Part shown: positions 58,901 to 64,000 of the stretch, piece after piece
Layout: the number at the start of each line of letters is the position of its first letter
How positions within the stretch are numbered: position 1 is the stretch's first letter
Assembly (NCBI RefSeq): GCF_000487995.2
Contig: NZ_CP097562.1
Location: 679,001-743,000, forward strand
Direction: 5' to 3'
Source: Mucispirillum schaedleri ASF457
Lineage (GTDB): Bacteria > Chrysiogenota > Deferribacteres > Deferribacterales > Mucispirillaceae
DNA: 64,000 nucleotides
Translations under genes and position numbers: made by a program
The notes under the pieces: model-generated
The model's input: the letters and a program-made list of their open reading frames with translations, nothing else
Told to the model about the DNA's origin: nothing
The model's database searches: none

Positions 58901-59091
58901 CTGTCTATAATTTCTTTTTCCATATCATAAGGGGATGCACCTGTCCATGTTGTGCGAATAGTAATCTGCGGATATTCTATATTTGGAATAAGACGGTATG
59001 GCATATTCAAAGCAGCCTGCACACCAAAAAGCACTACAAAAAAGACTGCTACTAATACTTTTACAGGGTTCTCTAATGCATATTTAATCAT
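55921..59091 (-). CDS. RND-type efflux pump inner-membrane transporter
   Basis: A 1056-residue AcrB/MdtB-type pump with twelve membrane helices expected and two large periplasmic loops. It shows the N-terminal MIKYALENPVKVLVAVFFVV, the proton-relay region GMLIDNSIVVLENIDRH (one of the usual two adjacent Asp is replaced by Asn), and the second-half MLGFIMLVGTVVNNPILIVY. It probably exports drugs, detergents or bile-type compounds with the adaptor encoded 4 bases upstream. No outer-membrane TolC gene is next to it. Confidence 0.93.
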   Translation of the reverse strand: MIKYALENPVKVLVAVFFVVLFGVQAALNMPYRLIPNIEYPQITIRTTWTGASPYDMEKEIIDRQERVLKSIPGLIEFESAAMEGRCNVKLTFDLSVNVDDAILLVSNKLDEVKGYPDDMDKPTIRSADSDSFASVELMLTTRDGNTRSVDEYLSYFEEVIKPYIERVQGVADMWYWGGRAKQVQIIVDPYKMGAYNISLSQIINAVKKENIDVSAGTRAYGAKNYRFRTIGEGKTPDDIANIVIVSSDNSRLKLGDVAHVDYGYEKKDAFVRYNNKNAMNIGIIAQAGYNILDLTNDLEKVINDLNNTILKDNGIEFIWVSDQRGYILNAVSLVKSNIIAGGLLAVIVLLIFLRSIRSTLVIATTIPICIIGTFFIMNALGRSLNVISLAGIAFSVGMLIDNSIVVLENIDRHMKMGKKAVLAAYDAVREVWGAILASTLTTIAVFLPIVFIKEEAGQLFGDIAIAVSSSVGLSLITSVFVIPVATKVIYEKTDKFKFNSHSKFHNKIQHFNETVGNIGSKIVNFTVSVSDKINAKVSTRIIFVTCLTAVSLISAYILMPKMDYLPLGNKNMIETKLTVPPGISLAERRKIGNFFYKELEPYMQQDLDGYPRINTFGFAGGANVRAILTSTDEQRAGDYKPLLQNIVNQIPGIRGSTSQSPLFKVGGGQGNEFKMNVSGNMSYDQLISIVQLIQVRIYQEMADVQMQISPSANPVYPEVQLNPDREAIMASGLTTEEVGVAVDVYLDGRKIGEFKDPEIGTIDISLRGPYEEKETGNMETNPVEVSEFVVNSSTGLAVPVANLFDVKEVLSVERIRRFNSQRAFEFKIILQKGMVLEELRDNIMNKVIEPMRAEGLLNGIIISTSGASSKLENAKNALSGNFILAVIITYFLMAALLNNFLYPLIILFSIPLAATGGFMGLALTDLFIAEQPLDIITMLGFIMLVGTVVNNPILIVYQSLNYIKLGMNGKAAVRLALKTRIRPISMSTATSLFGMLPLVIAPGAGSELYRGMGSVILGGLALATVFTMFVIPALLSFFLDKVSGNDHLPEGYVDD

Positions 59092-59095
59092 AATA

Positions 59096-60184
59096 TCAGC
59101 CTATTTTAGAAGTTATTTTAATTTTTACACCATTATTTACTGCATTATTGCCGTCTAATACTATCTGGTCATCTTTCTTTAATGAGCCTTCTGTTACAGA
59201 GCTTACTGCTGCATAGCCACCGTTATAGCCTATTATTTTCACTGGGATAAATCTTACTCGCTCATCTTCTGATACTTTAAATACTCCCTTAACACTGTTT
59301 CGCTCTACAACAGCATCTCGCGGAACTAATAAGGAATGGATTTTACTGCCTGATGGGATTAAGGCGATTACAAAAACTCCTTCTTTTAAATCTGGGTCTT
59401 GACCTAAATCTATCCTTGTTAAAAATAATCTGGTGGCTGGGTCACCTTTGGAATTGATAGATAACACTTTGCCAGTATATTCTTTACGGCTTGTCTTAAC
59501 TGTTACTGACTGACCAGCTTTAATATAGGGAAGCACTGTTTCTGGAATATAGACTTTTGCTTCATAAGTCAAGGTAGCTACTCCTGCTACTACTCCGCCA
59601 GAATTAACCCATTCGCCAACTTCCACATTCTTACTAATCACTACTCCTTTTAACGGGGATTTGATTACCATTTTATCTTTCTGAGTCTCTAACTGCTTCT
59701 GCTGTGACAAGGATGATATATACATACTTTGTGCATTTGTGTAATCTGTTAATGAGTCTTGATATTTCTGCTGAGATATGGAATGCTGGTTATATAAGGC
59801 TTTATTGCGGTTAAAATCTCTTAATGCTTTATCTAAATTAGATTTTGCCTGCTTAGTAGATGCTTCTGCACTTGATACACTGTAACTTAATAAACTGTCA
59901 TCTAAACTTGCAAGTGGCTGACCTATCTCTACTGCATCGCCTTCATTTACATATACTTTTAATACTTTGCCTGCACTTTCTGCTGCTACTTCTGAGCTTT
60001 CACTAAAATAGGCTGAACCCGTTATCATCATTGTTGGAAAGCTCATCCCTTCTGACACTTTCTCTACTGTTACTAATACTACACGCTCTTTACTAGATGA
60101 TATGCCTGATGGTTGTTTTTGTGCTGATACTAAAAATGGAATAAAAAGAAGGATAATTAAAATTACTAAAAAGCACTTTTTCAT
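59096..60184 (-). CDS. RND efflux periplasmic adaptor subunit
   Basis: A 362-residue membrane-fusion protein with a signal peptide (MKKCFLVILIILLFIPFLVS). It has the lipoyl half-motifs (AAESAGKVLKVYVNEGDAVE and MVIKSPLKGVVISKNVEVGE) flanking a coiled-coil hairpin (STKQAKSNLDKALRDFNRNK), then the beta-barrel. It links the inner-membrane pump to an outer-membrane channel. The ATG at 60184 is favoured over 60196 because GGGG lies just before it and the signal peptide then begins MKK. Confidence 0.92.
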   Translation of the reverse strand: MKKCFLVILIILLFIPFLVSAQKQPSGISSSKERVVLVTVEKVSEGMSFPTMMITGSAYFSESSEVAAESAGKVLKVYVNEGDAVEIGQPLASLDDSLLSYSVSSAEASTKQAKSNLDKALRDFNRNKALYNQHSISQQKYQDSLTDYTNAQSMYISSLSQQKQLETQKDKMVIKSPLKGVVISKNVEVGEWVNSGGVVAGVATLTYEAKVYIPETVLPYIKAGQSVTVKTSRKEYTGKVLSINSKGDPATRLFLTRIDLGQDPDLKEGVFVIALIPSGSKIHSLLVPRDAVVERNSVKGVFKVSEDERVRFIPVKIIGYNGGYAAVSSVTEGSLKKDDQIVLDGNNAVNNGVKIKITSKIG

Positions 60185-60314
60185 AAACAGCCCCATAACA
60201 CTGACATATATTTTAATAGATTATTACTATTAGTAAAAGTTCAGCAATTTTGCAAGCCCAAATTAAAATATAAGCAGTGTTATGAAGCATAATCATACAT
60301 TTTAAATTATAAAA

Positions 60315-62381
60315 TTATCGTAATACCCTCATAGAGTTTAATAATGCAAGTAAAGCAACACCTACATCGCCAAATACTGCCATCCACATTGAAGCAATAT
60401 CAAATAAGCCTAAAATTATAAACAATGCCTTAATACCAAGGGCAAAAACAATATTCTGCCATATAATTCTTTTTGTTTTTTTAGCAACTTTTACTGCATC
60501 TGCAAGTTTAACTAAAGAATCATTCATTATAACAACATCAGCTGTTTCAATAGCTGCGTCACTTCCTGCTGCTCCCATAGAAACACCAACATCTGCCATA
60601 GCAAGAACTGGTGCATCATTTATACCGTCTCCCACATATAATGAATAACCGCTTCCTTTATATTTATCTGCAAACTCTTTAAATTTTACTGCCTTGTCAC
60701 TAGGCAGTAAATCATAATAATATTCTTTAATACCAGTATCTTTTAATGTGGTTTCTGTTGCATATTTATTATCTCCTGTTAAAACAGTAATGTTTTTAAT
60801 GCCTGTTTCATACAGTTTATTAACAGCTTCAATAGTATCATCTTTTAGTTCATCGCTTATTATAATATAGCCTGCATATTCTTTATCTATTACCACATGG
60901 GCAACACTGCCTAAAATATTACATACACTTTCATCATGAATAGTATTTGTAAAGTGCAGCAGGCTGTCGTTTCCTACCATTATTTCTTTATCTTCTATAG
61001 ATACTTTTACTCCCCTGCCGCTTATTTCTTCATATTCATTAATGGAATAATTAATATTTCCTGCATAATCTACAATAGAGCGTGCAATCGGGTGGCTTGA
61101 TTTACTTTCTGCAACAGCAGCATATTTAACTATTTCATCTTCAGAATATTTACCAAAAGATTTTACTTCTGTAACTGTAAAAATACCTTTTGTAAGAGTG
61201 CCTGTTTTATCAAATGCAACAGCTTGAATATTTGATAATGCTTCAAGATAATTTGCACCTTTTATCAATATGCCTTTTTTAGATGCTCCACCAATGCCGC
61301 CAAAATAACCTAACGGAACACTGATTATTAATGCACAAGGGCATGACACAACTAATGCAACTAATGCACGATAAAGCCACTGACTAAATGAGCCCATATC
61401 TAAAAGCGGCGGCACAACAGCTATTATAAAAGCTGTAAAAAACACAACTGGTGTATAATATGATGCAAATTTTGTAATAAAATTTTCAGTTTTTGCTTTA
61501 TTTGCAGCAGCATTTTCCACCATATCTAAAATTTTTGATGCTGAACTTTCTGCAAATATTTTTTCCACCTGCACTTCAATAATACCTGTTAAACTTATCA
61601 TACCAGATAAAACTTTATCGCCAATTTTAGCACTTCTTGGAACAGATTCGCCTGTTAATGCTCTTGTATCAAGAGATGTTTTTCCTTTAATAATTTTGCC
61701 GTCAAGTGCTATTTTTTCTCCAGCTTTTACAATTATAGTTTCGCCAATATTTATAGTTTCAGGGTTAACTCTGCATTCTTTGCCACCACGCAGAACAACA
61801 GCATAATCTGGGCGTATTTCTAAAAGTGAATGAATAGAACGGCGGCTTTTATGAACTGCCAAATCTTGAAAAAACTCACCAGCTCTGTAAAAAAGCATAA
61901 CTCCAACAGCTTCTTCATGGCTGCCTATTGCCCATGCTGCAAGTGTTGCAAATGTCATAAGAAAATTTTCGTCAAATATTTTACCATGACGAAGATTTTT
62001 TATAGATAGTAAAATTACATCTTTACCTGCAACTAAATAAACTATTACTAATACTGCATAACTTACATAAGACATGGGTGGTGTTTGAAAAGTATGCAGC
62101 ATATAAAACCCTGCTCCAAAAGCAGCAAGCAGAACACCTAAAAGCATCAGCTCATTTTTTACATTAAAACTTTCTTCCTGCTTTTTTTCATGTATAACAA
62201 CACCTTTTTCTATTTTATCAATAGCCTGCTGCACCTGATATATATTATCAGTATCTATCATTAATGTTTTTGTGGCAAAAACTACTGCTGCATCTTTTAC
62301 GCAGGCAAGATTTTTTACACCTTCTTCTATTTTTGCAGCACACATTGGACAGTCTAAATTTTCAAGTGTATACTTTTTCAT
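60315..62381 (-). CDS. Zn/Cd/Pb-type P1B ATPase
   Basis: A 688-residue heavy-metal exporter. It has an N-terminal metal-binding domain with CPMCAAK, a membrane CPC motif in SCPCALIIS (the Zn/Cd/Pb or Cu subgroups share it), the phosphorylation site DKTGTLT, the SSHPIARSIV histidine motif and GDGINDAPVLAMADVGVSMG. The ATG at 62381 is chosen because AGAGG precedes it and it falls 4 bases after the arsR stop; the upstream ATG at 62399 lies within arsR. Expression should follow metal sensing by the ArsR protein. Confidence 0.93.
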   Translation of the reverse strand: MKKYTLENLDCPMCAAKIEEGVKNLACVKDAAVVFATKTLMIDTDNIYQVQQAIDKIEKGVVIHEKKQEESFNVKNELMLLGVLLAAFGAGFYMLHTFQTPPMSYVSYAVLVIVYLVAGKDVILLSIKNLRHGKIFDENFLMTFATLAAWAIGSHEEAVGVMLFYRAGEFFQDLAVHKSRRSIHSLLEIRPDYAVVLRGGKECRVNPETINIGETIIVKAGEKIALDGKIIKGKTSLDTRALTGESVPRSAKIGDKVLSGMISLTGIIEVQVEKIFAESSASKILDMVENAAANKAKTENFITKFASYYTPVVFFTAFIIAVVPPLLDMGSFSQWLYRALVALVVSCPCALIISVPLGYFGGIGGASKKGILIKGANYLEALSNIQAVAFDKTGTLTKGIFTVTEVKSFGKYSEDEIVKYAAVAESKSSHPIARSIVDYAGNINYSINEYEEISGRGVKVSIEDKEIMVGNDSLLHFTNTIHDESVCNILGSVAHVVIDKEYAGYIIISDELKDDTIEAVNKLYETGIKNITVLTGDNKYATETTLKDTGIKEYYYDLLPSDKAVKFKEFADKYKGSGYSLYVGDGINDAPVLAMADVGVSMGAAGSDAAIETADVVIMNDSLVKLADAVKVAKKTKRIIWQNIVFALGIKALFIILGLFDIASMWMAVFGDVGVALLALLNSMRVLR

Positions 62382-62385
62382 TTCA

Positions 62386-62733
62386 TTACCTCTTTTCATT
62401 TATATGCTCTAATCCCATTAAAAGAATACTTGTAATATGGTTATCATCAAGGCTGTAATATACATTTTTACCTTCCTGCCGTGATTTTACAATACATGTC
62501 TGCCTTAAAAACCTAAGCTGCTGTGAAACAGTAGACTGTTTTAATGATAATGCAGCACATATATCATATACACAAAGCTCTACTTCTTTTAAGGCAAACA
62601 ATATTTTTATCCTTGTTGTATCTGCAAATACTTTATAAAAAAGTTCCAGTGCTGCAAAAGAATATTCAGAAGGCAGGCTCTGCCTTGCTGTATGCACTGC
62701 TTCTGCATCAATAATTTTGCTTTCATCTCTCAT
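62386..62733 (-). CDS. ArsR/SmtB family metal-responsive repressor
   Basis: A 115-residue winged-helix repressor. The alpha-3 region has ELCVYDICAAL, then the recognition helix LKQSTVSQQLRFLRQ and the wing VKSRQEGKNVYYSL. The C-terminal helix DDNHITSILLMGLEHINE has the Asp, His, Glu/His spacing of the alpha-5 zinc site of SmtB-type sensors. It is co-transcribed with the P-type ATPase and should repress both until zinc or cadmium binds. An inverted repeat lies upstream. Confidence 0.92.
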   Translation of the reverse strand: MRDESKIIDAEAVHTARQSLPSEYSFAALELFYKVFADTTRIKILFALKEVELCVYDICAALSLKQSTVSQQLRFLRQTCIVKSRQEGKNVYYSLDDNHITSILLMGLEHINEKR

Positions 62734-62761
62734 AAAAAACTCCTGTATTTATAACATCAAT

Positions 62762-62783
62762 TCATCATATCATTATATGATGA
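62762..62783. promoter_or_regulatory. Probable ArsR operator
   Basis: TCATCATA (62762-62769) and TATGATGA (62776-62783), exact inverse arms around 6 bases, 29 bases upstream of the arsR ATG, in the gap shared with the divergent response-regulator gene. Confidence 0.55.
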
Positions 62784-62842
62784 TATATAACATTAAAAAT
62801 AATACTTGTCAAGAAGAAATTTTCAATGTAAATATATTTATT

Positions 62843-63538
62843 ATGAGTGATAAAATTAATATATTAATCGTCGAAGACGAAATCAAAGTTGCAGAAACAA
62901 TTAAGTCCTACTTAGAAAAAGAAGGCTTTAATGCTTCTTTTGCTATTTTAGGCTCAGCAGCGGTGAATATTTTAAATGAAAAAACATTTAATTTGATTAT
63001 CCTTGACTTAATGCTGCCAGATATTTCTGGTGAAGAAATTTGCAAAATGGTTAGAAAAACAAGCGATGTTCCTATTATCGTCCTAACTGCCAAAAGCTCT
63101 GAGGATTCAAAAGTTAATGTTTTAAATACTGGTGCTGATGATTATCTTATTAAGCCAGTTTCTCCAAGGGAGCTGGTAGCAAGAGTAAAAGCAGTGCTGC
63201 GTCGTGCAGGGCTTTTCAGTGAAAATAGTGCTGTGCCTTACAATGACGGTTTATCCATTGATTTTGCTTCAAGGACTGTTAAGAAAAATGATATAGAAAT
63301 TACCTTAACGCCTAATGAGTATAAACTGCTTAAATTTCTTGCCCAGAATGCTGGCAGGTATTTTTCAAGAGAAGATTTAATTGAAGGTGCTATTGGTGCT
63401 AAATATGACGGATATGACAGAGCAGTTGATTCGCACATTAAAAATCTTCGCCAAAAAATTGAAGATAACCCTAAAAGCCCAAAATATATTGTTACTCAAT
63501 ATGGAGTAGGTTATAAATTTGCTGGAACTAAAATATGA
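62843..63538 (+). CDS. OmpR/PhoB family response regulator
   Basis: A 231-residue two-component regulator. The receiver domain has acidic residues VEDE, the phosphorylated Asp in LIILDLMLPD, and the conserved Thr and Lys in IVLTAKSS and YLIKPVSP. The C-terminal winged helix contains LTPNEYKLLKFLAQNAGRYF and the wing DRAVDSHIKNLRQKIEDN. The ATG at 62843 starts the receiver fold; the longer frame from 62717 overlaps the divergent arsR gene. Its stop overlaps the kinase ATG (ATGA). Confidence 0.95.
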   Translation: MSDKINILIVEDEIKVAETIKSYLEKEGFNASFAILGSAAVNILNEKTFNLIILDLMLPDISGEEICKMVRKTSDVPIIVLTAKSSEDSKVNVLNTGADDYLIKPVSPRELVARVKAVLRRAGLFSENSAVPYNDGLSIDFASRTVKKNDIEITLTPNEYKLLKFLAQNAGRYFSREDLIEGAIGAKYDGYDRAVDSHIKNLRQKIEDNPKSPKYIVTQYGVGYKFAGTKI

Positions 63539-64000
63539 AATTAAGCATTAAAAAGCAGTTTTTATTGCTTTTTCTGCTTGTTACTATTGTTTCGCTCTTT
63601 ATTCTGTCCTTTATGCTTAGGACCAGTATTGACAGCTGTTTCTATGATTATAAATGGGCAGAACAAAGCAAAATATTTGATTTAATCGTATCCCGTCTTG
63701 AAACATTTTATGCTGAACATAAATCATGGGATAGTTTTAATGGCAATGAAATAGGCAATCTGGCAATGAAAGAAGGATGTTATTTTACCTTATATGATAA
63801 CGAAGGTAAATTAATATGGACTTCTGAGCATACTATTGCTGCCAGAAATAATACTTCATCAGTGCATAGATACTGGCGTAATATTTATCCTGTAAATTAT
63901 AAAAATCAAATAAAAGGTAAAGTGTATATTGTCCAGTTTACTGACAGTATTTTTACTCAAAAAGATATTACTTTTAGAGAAAGTGTTCTTACATATATAC
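63535..64000 (+). CDS. Sensor histidine kinase, N-terminal part only
   Basis: The first 155 codons of a membrane kinase. It has an N-terminal membrane helix (QFLLLFLLVTIVSLFILSFM) followed by an extracytoplasmic sensor domain (ETFYAEHKSWDSFNGNEIGN, YFTLYDNEGKLIWTSEH). The kinase core lies past the window edge. The ATG overlaps the response-regulator stop, so the two are coupled and form one system. Confidence 0.85.
   Translation, partial: MKLSIKKQFLLLFLLVTIVSLFILSFMLRTSIDSCFYDYKWAEQSKIFDLIVSRLETFYAEHKSWDSFNGNEIGNLAMKEGCYFTLYDNEGKLIWTSEHTIAARNNTSSVHRYWRNIYPVNYKNQIKGKVYIVQFTDSIFTQKDITFRESVLTYI

Overview
The window is AT-rich chromosomal DNA from a Gram-negative anaerobe or microaerophile. It encodes an ATP synthase operon with two b-type subunits and no a or c genes, several lipobox lipoproteins, an RND pump, a class II superoxide reductase, queH and a periplasmic LivJ-type binding protein. 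This gene set, the very low GC and the many cassette-like elements would fit a Deferribacterota member such as Mucispirillum. That assignment is an inference from gene content; no rRNA lies in the window.

Region by region. 1-5.4 kb (minus strand): a type I restriction-modification locus (hsdM, rhuM, hsdS, hsdR). hsdS is split by an eight-G tract, and a one-base gain would join its two halves into a two-domain subunit. 5.4-9.7 kb: the yebC-ruvC-ruvA-ruvB-radA recombination operon, reading straight into hsdM. 10.1-15.4 kb (plus): an HNH nuclease, then nine consecutive small helical proteins, most with signal peptides or lipoboxes, that appear to be one diverged paralogous family. 15.5-20.5 kb: superoxide reductase, an intact IS3-family element inserted inside a dispersed inverted repeat, an unknown 437-residue helical protein, and a branched-chain amino acid binding lipoprotein. 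20.6-25.9 kb (plus): queH, a cytochrome b5/DUF2231 membrane protein, a DHH phosphoesterase, engB, a PLD-family protein, a pair of paralogous exported proteins and a DUF1269 protein.

26.4-32.4 kb (minus): a run of polymorphic-toxin cassettes. Two long genes share an identical 74-residue N-terminal module and then diverge completely: one ends in a toxin_44-like domain, the other in a glycine-zipper membrane segment. Each is followed by putative immunity genes. A third toxin start and a truncated immunity gene remain as relics, and an IS relic closes the region. 32.9-38.7 kb: atpF'-F-H-A-G-D-C. 39.8-42.0 kb: gap-pgk. 42.2-44.2 kb: a DUF2461 protein and an ankyrin/TPR protein. 44.8-46.3 kb: a chemoreceptor with a CZB domain. 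46.8-49.3 kb: dapF-dapA-dapB. 49.5-50.4 kb: smpB and ssrA. 50.5-55.7 kb: a type III restriction-modification system (mod-res). 55.9-60.2 kb: an RND pump with its adaptor. 60.3-62.7 kb: an ArsR regulator with a Zn/Cd P-type ATPase. 62.8 kb to the end: a two-component system, with the kinase cut by the window edge.

Two restriction systems, one with a phase-variation signature, together with the toxin cassettes, the exported-protein family and the dispersed repeats make this a plastic region interleaved with conserved housekeeping operons. The strongest candidates for new biology are the switchable hsdS, the toxin cassette array whose leaders look disrupted, and the nine-gene exported-protein family.
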